DNA from: a virus
Strand: one strand, 5' to 3'
IMG/VR virus record: IMGVR_UViG_3300047409_000294
Coordinates: 1-37,165 of that record
Length of the DNA stretch: 37,165 bases
Shown: piece after piece, positions 26,891-35,737 of the stretch
Layout of the letters: each line of letters begins with the position of its first letter
How positions within the stretch are numbered: position 1 is the first letter of the stretch
Translations under genes and position numbers: made by a program
The notes under the pieces: generated by a model
Database searches by the model: none
What the model was told of the DNA's origin: nothing
What the model saw: only the letters and a program-made list of their open reading frames with translations

Positions 26891-29163
26891 GCGACGACCT
26901 TAAGATAGATCACGGAGTCTTGTGTGAGTGGGTTACTGAGTTCGAAGACGCGATGGAGGACTCAAGAGCACTTTCTGAGAAAAGTCGCGACTACTACGAC
27001 TCGAAACAATGGACCGAGGCCGAGGTCAGAAAACTCAAGGCTCAGAAACAGGCCCCTACAGTCTCAAATAGGATCAAGCCGAAAATCGACTCCCTGATGG
27101 GGATGGAGACTACAAACAGGACTACGGCTAAAGCCTTCCCAAGGACTCAAAAGCATGAAAAAGCTTCAGAGGCCGCTACTGAGTCAATCAGGTTCGTTCT
27201 AAAAGACAATTCTTTCGAGACTGTGAGGTCTTCTGCTTTTGAGAACATGTTGATCGAAATGTCCGGTGGATGTGAGGTCATAGTAAAACCTTCAAAGAAG
27301 GATGAAAAAGACTACAAGGTAATCATCAATCACATACCTTGCGATAGACAGTTCTACGACCCGCACTGCCGTACAAAGCACGTCACTGAAAAGACTTCCA
27401 GATATGCCGGTCAGATAGTGTGGATGGACCTTGACGAAGCCATTGACCAATACCCTGAAGGCAAGGACGTTCTCAATTCCATGCTGGATGGGTCGTCTGC
27501 TTTTGAAGACAAACCACGTTGGTTCGATTCAAAAAGAAAGAGGGCGAAAATAGTAGAAATCTACTATAACAAAGAGGGTGATATTTACTACTCTTGTTTT
27601 ACTAAAACTGGCTATCTTGAGAAGCCAAAAATCTCTCCCTACAAGAACGAAGAGGAAGAAACTGAATGGCCTTACGAATACGCATCTCTTTTTGTTGACC
27701 GTGATGGAGGGCGTTACGGTGCTGTGAGACAGCTTCTTGATATGCAGGACGAGATCAACAAGCGTAGGAGCAAGGCACTTCACTTGATGTCTGTCAGACA
27801 GGTAAGGGGAGAAAGGGGCGCTGTAGAAGACGTTGAAAAGGCCCGTAAGGAACTAGCCAAACCTGACGGGTATATCGAAACGACTCCTGGGATGGAGTTC
27901 GAAGTTTTAAAGACCGGAGATATGGCTGCGGCGCAGTTCAATCTATTGACCGAAGCCAAACAAGAGATAGACGCTGTAGGGGCGAATGCTGCTTTGATGG
28001 GCAAGACTACCAATCAGGATGCTTCAGGACGAGCCCTTCTGGCAAGAGAAGCCGCTGGCAAGACCGAGTTGGCTCCAGTATTCGATGTTCTCAAAGGTTG
28101 GGATTACAGGGTCTATAAGAAGGTCTGGAACAGAATCCATCAGTATTGGAAGGCAGAGAAGTGGATCAGAGTCACCGATGATGAGCAGAATTTGAGATGG
28201 GTGGGTCTTAACAAACCCATGACAAGGGGTGAGCTTGCTCTCCAGACCGCTCAGGAGCAAGGTGCCGATCCTCAAGCCCTTGCACAGCTTCAGCAGCAGA
28301 TAGCCATGGACCCCATGTCCAAAGAGGTAGTCCATACCCAGAACGACATAGTAGAGATGGACGTTGACTTAGTCCTAGACGATGTACCAGACGCTATTAC
28401 TTCGCAGATCGAGGACTTTCAGACCTTGGGTGAGATGGTGAAATCGGGGTTTCCAATACCTCCCATGGCAGTGATAGAGGCTTCTCCGCTTACGAACAAG
28501 TCTCGTATTTTGAAGATGATGAAGGAGCAACCACAAGTCCCTCCGCAGATCCAGGAGCAGATGAAGAAAATGCAGGAAGAACTGCAAAAGACAACGGAGG
28601 AGAACCAGCAATTGAAGGCTGGAGCACAGGTAGAAGGCGCGAAGATTCAGGCAGACCAACAGGCTTCAGCAGCGAAGATGGCAATGCAGAAAGCCGAGAA
28701 AGAGGCCGAACTACAGCTTCAGCGAGAGGCACAAGCGGCTGAACTACAGCTTGCCAGGGAAAAGGCTGCTGCCGAAATAGAAATCAAGCGGATGATGGCA
28801 GAGGCTGACTTGGAGATAGAGACGAAGAAATTGGAACTGAACGATAAACATGAAACCAATAAACTCGCCATGCAGCACAGGCATGAAACAGCGAAGATCG
28901 CCATGACTGACGACCACGAGAACAAGAAGCTCGATATTGAAAAGCAGAAGATGAAAAAAGAGGCCGATGCGAAGAAAGAAGTAGACGGAGAAGCGGTAGC
29001 TCCTGAACTACTTAAAACCATGAAAGGCATGGTCGATACATTCACAAAGGCTATGGAGTCAAGAGACAAGCATATGGAGTCTTTGGTTAAAGAGATTTCC
29101 AAACCCAAGACGATTACAGCCAAGAGTTCCTCTGGGGCTACTTTGACGGCTACAACTCATTAA
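26887..29163 (+). CDS. P22-type portal protein with long coiled-coil C-terminus
   Basis: 758 residues from ATG 26887, overlapping the terminase stop by 4 bases. Typical phrases: MGMETTNRTTAKAFPRTQKH, SGGCEVIVKPSKKDEKDYKV, YAGQIVWMDLDEAIDQYPEG, DEINKRRSKALHLMSVRQVR and VGANAALMGKTTNQDASGRA. It forms the dodecameric ring at the packaging vertex. Residues ~550-700 are a long Gln/Lys/Glu-rich coiled coil (QEQMKKMQEELQKTTEENQQ, then AEKEAELQLQREAQAAELQL), perhaps a barrel-like extension as in P22. Confidence 0.9.
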   Translation: MSDDLKIDHGVLCEWVTEFEDAMEDSRALSEKSRDYYDSKQWTEAEVRKLKAQKQAPTVSNRIKPKIDSLMGMETTNRTTAKAFPRTQKHEKASEAATESIRFVLKDNSFETVRSSAFENMLIEMSGGCEVIVKPSKKDEKDYKVIINHIPCDRQFYDPHCRTKHVTEKTSRYAGQIVWMDLDEAIDQYPEGKDVLNSMLDGSSAFEDKPRWFDSKRKRAKIVEIYYNKEGDIYYSCFTKTGYLEKPKISPYKNEEEETEWPYEYASLFVDRDGGRYGAVRQLLDMQDEINKRRSKALHLMSVRQVRGERGAVEDVEKARKELAKPDGYIETTPGMEFEVLKTGDMAAAQFNLLTEAKQEIDAVGANAALMGKTTNQDASGRALLAREAAGKTELAPVFDVLKGWDYRVYKKVWNRIHQYWKAEKWIRVTDDEQNLRWVGLNKPMTRGELALQTAQEQGADPQALAQLQQQIAMDPMSKEVVHTQNDIVEMDVDLVLDDVPDAITSQIEDFQTLGEMVKSGFPIPPMAVIEASPLTNKSRILKMMKEQPQVPPQIQEQMKKMQEELQKTTEENQQLKAGAQVEGAKIQADQQASAAKMAMQKAEKEAELQLQREAQAAELQLAREKAAAEIEIKRMMAEADLEIETKKLELNDKHETNKLAMQHRHETAKIAMTDDHENKKLDIEKQKMKKEADAKKEVDGEAVAPELLKTMKGMVDTFTKAMESRDKHMESLVKEISKPKTITAKSSSGATLTATTH

Positions 29164-29172
29164 GGATAAGTC

Positions 29173-29763
29173 ATGACAGTGCGATTTTGCCTAGTTCCTT
29201 CAGTTGGTTCAGGTTCTGGACCACAAGATGCAATCCGTCCGAAGTATTTTGCAGACTGGTCCCAGACTCATCCAGGGGATTCTATTCAAGCCGAGTGGAA
29301 GGATTTTGGCTGGGACGGTTCATTTCTTGTTGGGGCTAATGTAACAACTGCACAACAGGCTGAGATCGCTTCTCATCCTGATGTAGTAGTCATTCCAGCG
29401 AATCTGGATTCAAATGTTGGAGCTAACCTAACAACAGTACAAGCTACTCTGGAGGCTCTAAACATCCCCGCAGACTGGATCAACGCAGGACACAGTTATA
29501 GGGACATCATCAGGAACGTACTCAAGTTCTTTCAATATATTTCCCGCTTCGAGGCGCGTGAATTGACAGCTTTCTTCTTTGATATGTCATTGGAGACGTT
29601 GTTTTCAGATATTACTCAAGCACAACGTGATGCAATGCTGAGTGCTGCTGTATCACTTAATCTGAATACAGCGAATATCACGCTTTCAATGAAGCTTCGT
29701 CAGGTGTTGAGGATAATTCTGGTGCAACTACCACCTATCACCCTTATGGGCGAAGTGTTCTAA
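29173..29763 (+). CDS. Virion-region protein of unknown function
   Basis: 196 residues. Beta-rich start MTVRFCLVPSVGSGSGPQDA, then WSQTHPGDSIQAEWKDFGWD, and helices in the second half (LKFFQYISRFEARELTAFFF). Lies directly after the portal in the late operon; the C-terminal helices might bind a neck component. No family recognised. Head-tail connector or accessory virion protein by position. Confidence 0.55.
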   Translation: MTVRFCLVPSVGSGSGPQDAIRPKYFADWSQTHPGDSIQAEWKDFGWDGSFLVGANVTTAQQAEIASHPDVVVIPANLDSNVGANLTTVQATLEALNIPADWINAGHSYRDIIRNVLKFFQYISRFEARELTAFFFDMSLETLFSDITQAQRDAMLSAAVSLNLNTANITLSMKLRQVLRIILVQLPPITLMGEVF

Positions 29764-30345
29764 ATGCCTCAGTTAGACCAAGATAGCTTTACTTATAGTG
29801 ATGGTGCTCTTGCTGGAGCTTCAGGTGCCAAATGGACCAAGCTTTCAGGATTTACCGATGTCAGTGTCGCCAGCAATCAGGTAACGGGTAATGGTGGAAA
29901 CTGTGTCGCTGTCATCACGACTTGGTCAGGAAGTACTACAGACCAATACTCACAAATTACCACGGCGACATCTGCCGCACCCGCAGATAATGGCGGTCCA
30001 ACAGTGCGATCAAACGCTGTGGACACATTCTACCTGTGCTATGGAGGATTCAACGCAGGCTCGCAATATAGTGCTTACAAGTGTGTGGGTGGTGTCTATA
30101 CCTCGATTGGTACTGCTGGCGGGACTCCGAGTAGTGGCGATGTTGTCTATATTGAAATGCAAGGTTCGACGATTGTTTGCAAGGAAAACGGCGGAACAAT
30201 CATTACTGTTTCAAGCGAGTCATCCATAGCAAGCGGGAAACCAGGAATACAGACCAATGCTGCTGCTGCAAAATCTGATGACTGGGTAGCAGGAGACTTC
30301 GCCGTTGGCGATACTTCAACTCCTTTCCTTAATTTCATCTTCTAA
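29764..30345 (+). CDS. Beta-sandwich virion protein (LamG/concanavalin-like)
   Basis: 193 residues starting right after the previous stop. Gly/Ser/Thr-rich, beta-rich: QDSFTYSDGALAGASGAKWT, SVASNQVTGNGGN, YKCVGGVYTSIGTAGG, VVYIEMQGSTIVCKENGG and SGKPGIQTNAAAAKSDDWV. This follows the pattern of jelly-roll domains seen in phage tail or fibre-associated proteins, often carbohydrate-binding. Probably exposed on the virion. Its TAA overlaps the next ATG by one base. Confidence 0.65.
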   Translation: MPQLDQDSFTYSDGALAGASGAKWTKLSGFTDVSVASNQVTGNGGNCVAVITTWSGSTTDQYSQITTATSAAPADNGGPTVRSNAVDTFYLCYGGFNAGSQYSAYKCVGGVYTSIGTAGGTPSSGDVVYIEMQGSTIVCKENGGTIITVSSESSIASGKPGIQTNAAAAKSDDWVAGDFAVGDTSTPFLNFIF

Positions 30346-31718
30346 TGGCCTCAGTCAGACACGCTACTTCAGTACAAGGTCCGGACGATCCCGGTAAGTC
30401 TGTTCAGGCTGCCCAGTGGAATGAAAATCACACGCTTGTAAATGTAGCCGACCAGACCTCACTGGATGCGGTGAGTGCTGCGGTTTCAGTAGTAGCCGCA
30501 CAGCTTTCTGCTCTGAGCGTTACGGTTGCAGGCATAGGCGGTGGTGAAGTCCACCCAACTTCAGCAGAATTCATAAGCCTTCAGGCGGATTTTTCAACCC
30601 TGAGCATTCAGGTAACAAATGTCTCCGCTGCGGTATCTGTAGTAGCAGTCAATCTCTCAAATGAGATTTCCCTAAGAGCCTCACAGATCAACACTGCTTC
30701 AGGTGCTGTGAGCACTTTGAGCCTCGCAGTTTCCGTTGTCGCTGCCGCGCTTTCCAATGAGACATCAGCACGCATAGCTGGAGACAATGCTGCCTCAGGG
30801 GCGGTGAGCACCTTGTCACTGGCCGTATCAGTAGTAGCTGCTGCACTATCCAATGAGATTTCTCTAAGAGCGGCACAGATCAATACAGCGTCTGGTGCTG
30901 TCAGTACCTTGAGCCTTGCTCTGTCGGCAGAAACGGCAGCAAGGATTGCCGGTGATAATGCCGCCTCCGGCGCTGTCTCAACGCTGAGTCTTGCCGTTTC
31001 AGTAGTAGCGGCAGCACTTTCGAATGAGATTTCGCTTCGTGCCTCTCAGATAAACACAGCCTCTGGAGCGGTTAGCACTCTGTCACTGGCTGTTTCAGTC
31101 GTCGCGGCTCAACTATCGACTACTAGCGTGCAGGTCACGGCAGTGTCAGCCGCTGTATCTGTCGTAGCTGCTGGCTTGAGCGCATTGAGCGTTTCCAATT
31201 CTGCCATGCAAGCGCAGTTGAATACCTTGAGCGTTCAAGTCTCTACGATTTCCGCTCAAATGACATCCATTGCAGCTTCCAAGATCGTGATGCTTGGAGC
31301 ACAGACTATTTCAGTATCTGCCCTTACAAACGTCTCGGGGCAGGCTTTCTCGGTAGGGGCGAATAACACCTACGCCTTCAAATTCATGATTATCTACCAG
31401 ATGGCATCTACTACAAGCGGTTTGGGACTTTCCCTGACCTTCCCCGGAATGAAGACCTTCGCCGCTCAAGCTGAGATACCTTCTGCTGCTAATGGAGTAG
31501 CGCAACTCTTTACCGGTGCTATAGCGACCACTGGAACGAAGATTCAAGCTCTTTCATGTCAGACGGCGGCTACAGACTTCTACGCCAAGATAGAAGGTGT
31601 CTGTCAGGTATCTACTACTGGGACTCTGCAACTCCAAGCAAACGCTGGTATCGGTGGTACTTCTGCTCAAGCTATTATCAGACCTGGGACTTTCGGGATG
31701 ATATGGAGGGGAGCTTGA
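30345..31718 (+). CDS. Ser/Thr/Ala-rich repeat fibre protein
   Basis: 457 residues. Residues ~105-255 hold five copies of a 25-32-residue repeat (ISLRASQINTASGAVSTLSL AVSVV... alternating with TSARIAGDNAASGAVSTLSL), with heptad-like Ala/Val/Leu spacing fitting a trimeric coiled fibre. The C-terminal ~140 residues form a beta domain (YAFKFMIIYQMASTTSGLGL SLTFPG) typical of phage fibre ends. N-terminal part VQAAQWNENHTLVN is a common attachment phrase. Very rich in Ser/Thr, hence a good acceptor for O-glycosylation by the gene that follows. Confidence 0.7.
   Translation: MASVRHATSVQGPDDPGKSVQAAQWNENHTLVNVADQTSLDAVSAAVSVVAAQLSALSVTVAGIGGGEVHPTSAEFISLQADFSTLSIQVTNVSAAVSVVAVNLSNEISLRASQINTASGAVSTLSLAVSVVAAALSNETSARIAGDNAASGAVSTLSLAVSVVAAALSNEISLRAAQINTASGAVSTLSLALSAETAARIAGDNAASGAVSTLSLAVSVVAAALSNEISLRASQINTASGAVSTLSLAVSVVAAQLSTTSVQVTAVSAAVSVVAAGLSALSVSNSAMQAQLNTLSVQVSTISAQMTSIAASKIVMLGAQTISVSALTNVSGQAFSVGANNTYAFKFMIIYQMASTTSGLGLSLTFPGMKTFAAQAEIPSAANGVAQLFTGAIATTGTKIQALSCQTAATDFYAKIEGVCQVSTTGTLQLQANAGIGGTSAQAIIRPGTFGMIWRGA
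30660..31110 (+). repeat. In-frame repeats coding the fibre shaft
   Basis: Five degenerate repeats of ~75-96 bases code the alternating NTASGAVSTLSLA and GDNAASGAVSTLSLA units. The nucleotide copies have drifted at third positions, so the array is old but kept in protein. Confidence 0.75.
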
Positions 31719-33076
31719 AGCAGCTTGATGTCCTGAAAACCAAGGTAGAAACCTCATACTGCATCTCAGCGGAGAGACGAACAGAACAGATGCTGCTGGC
31801 GAATTCACGTATCTTGGGAAGGGTTCAACCTGCTGACAGGACTTATGACGAAGAAATAGCCATTGTCTGTTACGGCCCTTCTCTGAGAAAGACATGGAAG
31901 ACGATCAAGAGTTTCAAGAAGATCATGACCTGCTCTGGGGCGCATGATTTTCTTATTGAGAGAGGGATTATTCCTACTTGGCACGTTGATCTTGACCCAA
32001 GAGAACATAAGCATCTGCAATTAAAGCCTCATAGAGATGTTGAGTATCTAATGGCCTCATGCATACATTCAAAGGTTCTCGATAAGTTGGAAGGATTCAA
32101 TGTCAAGCTCTGGCATATATATGCCGGAGAAACTGATAAGACACTGCCAACTGTCTATCCAAGAGGAGACTGGGTTTTCACAGGTGGTAATAACGTAGGA
32201 ATGAGATGTATGGTAATAGCAAGAGTTTTGGGTTATAGGAATTTCAATATATTCGGAATGGATTGTTCCTTTCCAAAGGACTGCAAGAGTCATCATGCAG
32301 GAAAACATGCTAATGAAAACAAGATAATTTATGAGGCTCCTTTCGATGGAAAGATGTACTACTGCGAGCCAGTGATGCTTGACTATGCACGTAACTTCTT
32401 CCACGAAGTAGAACAACTCCCAGACGTGAAAATAAAGATGCATGGAGAGGGTCTTTTACAGCACATGGTTCACAAAAAGTCAGGTGAGAAGATCAAGACC
32501 AAGCCCAAAGCGGTGATAGCATTTTCAACCCCGGTAACCATCACCAAGGAATACACAGAACTCAACCGCAAGATGCACCTAAACCCTGTCTATGGGATAG
32601 GGGGTAGGGCTAGAAAAGAAGTAGTTCTGAAGCTCTCAGAAGCACTCAAAACGAGGTCAATTCTGGACTACGGTTGTGGTAAGGGGACTCTGGCTCAGTC
32701 TTTACCATTTCCTATTTGGGAGTACGACCCTGCAATACCTGGAAAGGACTCAGTCCCACGTACAGCTGATTTGGTCGTATGTCTTGATGTTTTAGAACAT
32801 GTAGAACCTGAGATGCTGGATAACGTCCTTGGGGATTTAGTAAGGTGTGCTGACAAGATGGTATTTGCGATCATAGACACAGGTCCGGCTGACAAAGAAC
32901 TGCCAGACGGAAGAAATGCTCACCTGATTCAGAAGGATAAAGACTGGTGGGAGGAAAAACTGGGGAAATACTTCAAGATCGGGACCGTCTTACAAACCGG
33001 TCCTGAACTGCACTGCGTTCTTGAACCCAGAAAGATGGAGCCTATTGAATCAGGGCCATCAGGTCGGCAGGACTGA
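31715..33076 (+). CDS. DUF115 (MAF-like) domain fused to a SAM methyltransferase
   Basis: 453 residues from TTG 31715, whose TTGA overlaps the fibre stop and has GGAGGGG just upstream; ATG 31703 is an alternative. Residues ~45-180 show the DUF115 pattern: IAIVCYGPSLRKTWKTIKSF, SGAHDFLIERGIIPTWHVDL, then GGNNVGMRCMVIARVLGYRN FNIFGMD. DUF115 occurs in MAF flagellin glycosyltransferases. Residues ~310-430 are a class I methyltransferase (SILDYGCGKGTLAQSLPFPI, VVCLDVLEHVEPEMLDNVLG). A fusion of glycan transfer and methylation next to a Ser/Thr-rich fibre suggests virion modification. Confidence 0.8.
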   Translation: MKQLDVLKTKVETSYCISAERRTEQMLLANSRILGRVQPADRTYDEEIAIVCYGPSLRKTWKTIKSFKKIMTCSGAHDFLIERGIIPTWHVDLDPREHKHLQLKPHRDVEYLMASCIHSKVLDKLEGFNVKLWHIYAGETDKTLPTVYPRGDWVFTGGNNVGMRCMVIARVLGYRNFNIFGMDCSFPKDCKSHHAGKHANENKIIYEAPFDGKMYYCEPVMLDYARNFFHEVEQLPDVKIKMHGEGLLQHMVHKKSGEKIKTKPKAVIAFSTPVTITKEYTELNRKMHLNPVYGIGGRARKEVVLKLSEALKTRSILDYGCGKGTLAQSLPFPIWEYDPAIPGKDSVPRTADLVVCLDVLEHVEPEMLDNVLGDLVRCADKMVFAIIDTGPADKELPDGRNAHLIQKDKDWWEEKLGKYFKIGTVLQTGPELHCVLEPRKMEPIESGPSGRQD

Positions 33077-33188
33077 CATGATTTCCGGCTGCCATAGAGT
33101 CTGCCAGAGCCTTGATGCGGGAGTTCAGGCTCTGCTTGGCTTGAGGTTTGGGTTTAACAAGCGTCTTCGCTTTGGGTTTGCTTTTCAT
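33042..33188 (-). CDS. Small basic phage protein, antisense to late genes
   Basis: 48 residues, ATG 33188 with a perfect AAGGAG 6 bases upstream, TAG at 33042-33044 inside the end of the DUF115 gene (35-base convergent overlap). Sequence MKSKPKAKTLVKPKPQAKQS, then LNSRIKALADSMAAGNHVSP ADLMALIQ is a known kind of small phage protein with a conserved 'AAGNHxSPADLMALI' end. It is the only leftward gene in the late region and needs its own promoter in 33189-33251. Confidence 0.65.
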   Translation of the reverse strand: MKSKPKAKTLVKPKPQAKQSLNSRIKALADSMAAGNHVSPADLMALIQ

Positions 33189-33251
33189 AAAGTTCTCCTT
33201 TGCAAGCACATTCTAGGTTTTCAAACGTGACTTGTATGTGCGCTGGGTAAC

Positions 33252-33638
33252 ATGAGCGGTATATTCAATAGCATCATCTTCAATAACACCATTTTCAACA
33301 CTGGCACGTCTGGTGGGACGGTAGTTGTAGATGTAACAAAGACTGGTGCTGGTGGAATAGAAGGTGGTGGGGTCTATAAACCTACCGGGTATGTAAAGCG
33401 GAAGAAGCTAAAACTCAAGAAACATGAAGAAAGAATCGAAGAATTCCAAGATGCGCAGATTGAAATTGCTGCGAGGCTTGCGCAAGAATTTACAACCGAT
33501 GTTCCCCGTGGAACATTTGAGCCAATTTCTCAGATGTCCATGCTTGATGTCGAAAGAGAGATTGGGCAGTTACTACGCAAGAAAATCGAAACTGAGGACG
33601 AAGAGCTGTTTATGCTTTTGATTGCCGCCGCCGGGTAA
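33252..33638 (+). CDS. Small virion-region protein
   Basis: 128 residues. Opening MSGIFNSIIFNNTIFNTG is a familiar phage phrase from genes near head or fibre genes; then a Gly/Val-rich patch (GGTVVVDVTKTGAGGIEGGG), a basic helix (RKKLKLKKHEERIEEFQDAQ) and a helical C-terminus. Possibly a small structural or assembly protein. First gene of the head block containing scaffold and capsid. Confidence 0.6.
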   Translation: MSGIFNSIIFNNTIFNTGTSGGTVVVDVTKTGAGGIEGGGVYKPTGYVKRKKLKLKKHEERIEEFQDAQIEIAARLAQEFTTDVPRGTFEPISQMSMLDVEREIGQLLRKKIETEDEELFMLLIAAAG

Positions 33639-33659
33639 CGGGCGATAAAGGAGACTTAA

Positions 33660-34484
33660 ATGGATCAGATGAGTTTGGATAATATCTTGGAGGAGAAACC
33701 CCCTGTAGAGGCTCCCAAGGAAGAGCCTGTAAAGGTCGAGAGTGACAATGCCAATATCAGGCATCAGGAGAAGGAAGAAGCCGCTCAAGGTCGAGTCAGG
33801 GACGGTACGGGTAAGTTCGTCAAGAAAGAAGAGGTCAAGGAAGAAAAGGTTGAAGAAAAGCCGAAAGAGACTCCAAAGGAAGCTCCAAAACAGGAGTTCT
33901 CCGACAAGGAAAAAGCCCTCTTGGCTGCACTTCAGGATGAAAGACGCAAGAGGCAGGATCTGGAAAGGAAGGCTCAGGAAGTTCCTGTCAAGAAGCCCGA
34001 TAAACCGTTCTGGGAAGCTCCGGAAGAGCACTTCAAATCCCAAGAAGAACTACACAAGGCTTGGGAGCAGAAGCAGACCGAGAGAGAAACCGTAATGACC
34101 CTTCGGGTGGCTGAAATGATGGCCCGCAAAGAACACCCTGACTTCGATGAGAAGGTCACTTATTTTGGTGAAATGGTCGCCAAGATTCCCGGTCTTTATC
34201 AACAGTGGCTTCAATCTCCAGACCCCGGAGAATTCGCCTATAAAACTGCCAAGGATCACAAGGAGTTGCAAGAAGTCGGTAGTAGAGATAAGCTAGTAGA
34301 GAAGCTTGAGAAGGAAATTCGTATCAAGCTTGAGTCAGAATTGAAGGAAAAGGAGAAGAAACTTCGTGAAGAGCGCGAAGCCATCCCCAGTACTTTATCT
34401 GACGTAAGAGGCAAGAATCAGCAAAAGACCGTCTGGGGCGGGCCGCCAGACTTGAACGATATCTTGAAAAGAGATGACGCATAA
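33660..34484 (+). CDS. Scaffolding protein
   Basis: 274 residues, very charged (Lys/Glu-rich, few aromatics): KEEVKEEKVEEKPKETPKEA, then DKEKALLAALQDERRKRQDL (coiled coil), DEKVTYFGEMVAKIPGLYQQ and a second coil LVEKLEKEIRIKLESELKEK, with an Asp/Lys-rich C-terminal tail. Composition and its place directly before the major capsid gene identify it as the internal scaffold that guides prohead assembly and then leaves. No protease domain seen. Confidence 0.8.
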   Translation: MDQMSLDNILEEKPPVEAPKEEPVKVESDNANIRHQEKEEAAQGRVRDGTGKFVKKEEVKEEKVEEKPKETPKEAPKQEFSDKEKALLAALQDERRKRQDLERKAQEVPVKKPDKPFWEAPEEHFKSQEELHKAWEQKQTERETVMTLRVAEMMARKEHPDFDEKVTYFGEMVAKIPGLYQQWLQSPDPGEFAYKTAKDHKELQEVGSRDKLVEKLEKEIRIKLESELKEKEKKLREEREAIPSTLSDVRGKNQQKTVWGGPPDLNDILKRDDA

Positions 34485-34632
34485 AAGTGATGCTGCCAGA
34501 AAGGCCGTAGTAAGGTGCCGTCCACCTAGAGGGACGTAGCAGTAGCAGCACCTGACGCCAAGGTTAATGGGCGCGTTTTGTGACGCCGACATATGGGCGA
34601 AACGCATTCCCTATTAACTTTGGAGAAATTTA
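34485..34632 (+). promoter_or_regulatory. Structured leader of the capsid gene
   Basis: The 148 bases between scaffold and capsid hold two hairpins. The first pairs GGTGC (34514-34518) with GCACC (34548-34552) enclosing GTCC/GGGAC. The second is long: CCAAGGTTAATGGG (34558-34571) with its near-complement ending ATTAACTTTGG (34613-34623), and inside it GCGTTTTG with CGAAACGC (34573-34580, 34598-34605). The GGAGA ribosome site at 34622-34626 overlaps the base of this stem, 7 bases from ATG 34633. Likely control or processing of capsid mRNA. Confidence 0.6.
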
Positions 34633-35727
34633 ATGGCTCAGACATATGCACAGCCTGGGTTAACTCCGCAAATTTGGGACTCGAATTTTTTTAGAGACTA
34701 TGTTCGAGCATCCAGATTTCGGAGATACATGGGCACAGACGAAGCCTCGATCATCCAACTGAAAGAGGAGTTGACCAAGAAGAGGGGCGATTCCGTTACC
34801 TTCGCTCTTGTAAATGAACTTGTAGGAACTGGTGTAACTGGTAACAACACCCTCCGTGGTAATGAAGAAAGACTGGGTTCCCGGTCTATGAAGCTGACGG
34901 TGGACGTTCTGAGACACGCCGTAGCAGTGGATGACTGGGATGACCAAAAGTCTGTAATCGACCTTCGGATGGCAGCTCAGACCCAACTTCGGGAATGGGC
35001 ACAAAAGAAGCTCCGGGATGCAATCATCAGTGGTCTGGGTGAGATCGACGGGACGGCTTTTGAAGCTGCGACTGGCGCTGCTAGAACCACATGGAATACC
35101 AACAACGCAGACCGAGTCCTGTTCGGGTCCACCACGGCTAACTACACAGCTAACTTCGCCTCGGCAGCCGCTTCAATCGGCTCTGGTGAGCAGCTTGGAC
35201 CGCTGACTTTGAGTTTGATGAAAAGACTTGCCCAAAAGGCTTCTCCGAAGATCAAGCCCATCTATGTCAAGGAAATGGACCAGGAGTGGTATGTAGCCTT
35301 CATAGGTTCTCGTAGTTGGAGAAACCTGACTGAGAACAACCCCACTACCAACGTCCTGACCCTTGCGAATCGGGATGCTCGTATCCGTGGGGAAGACAAT
35401 CCTCTCTTTACCGGAGATTCTCTGGTTTGGGACGGGATCATCCTTCGGGAAATCCCAGAGATCCAGCCTTTGCTTGCTGTTTCGGGGTCTGCTGGTACTG
35501 CACTTGAGCCGGTTTATCTGTGTGGTGCTCAGGCTATTGGTATTGGTTGGGCACAGAGAACCAAGTCCACCACTGACCTTACTGACTATGGATTCCTGCA
35601 TGGAGTCGGAGTTCAGGAGATTCGGGCTATCAAGAAGCTGCGGTTCGGGACTGATCCAACGGTTGATTTAACGACACCGAAGGATCACGGCATAGTGACG
35701 GCCTTCGTCGCAGCGGCTTCGGACTGA
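34633..35727 (+). CDS. Major capsid protein, N4 gp56 family
   Basis: 364 residues. N-terminus TPQIWDSNFFRDYVRASRFR RYMG, then EASIIQLKEELTKKRGDSVT FALVNELVG, RGNEERLGSRSMKLTVDVLR HAVAVDD and REWAQKKLRDAIISGLGEID are the N4 gp56-type coat pattern (HK97-like fold). Ends with a beta-rich domain typical of P22/N4 coat proteins. It forms the icosahedral head. Preceded by scaffold and followed by a small head protein, as in other podoviruses of this type. Confidence 0.9.
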   Translation: MAQTYAQPGLTPQIWDSNFFRDYVRASRFRRYMGTDEASIIQLKEELTKKRGDSVTFALVNELVGTGVTGNNTLRGNEERLGSRSMKLTVDVLRHAVAVDDWDDQKSVIDLRMAAQTQLREWAQKKLRDAIISGLGEIDGTAFEAATGAARTTWNTNNADRVLFGSTTANYTANFASAAASIGSGEQLGPLTLSLMKRLAQKASPKIKPIYVKEMDQEWYVAFIGSRSWRNLTENNPTTNVLTLANRDARIRGEDNPLFTGDSLVWDGIILREIPEIQPLLAVSGSAGTALEPVYLCGAQAIGIGWAQRTKSTTDLTDYGFLHGVGVQEIRAIKKLRFGTDPTVDLTTPKDHGIVTAFVAAASD

Positions 35728-35737
35728 GGAGAACACT

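Noticed and set aside
28375-29123. Minus-strand ORFs opposite the portal C-terminus
   Set aside because: They are shadows of the Gln/Lys/Glu-rich coiled coil, whose complement lacks stop codons.
30608-30883. Minus-strand ORF opposite the fibre repeats
   Set aside because: It mirrors the in-frame repeats of the fibre gene and has no ribosome site.
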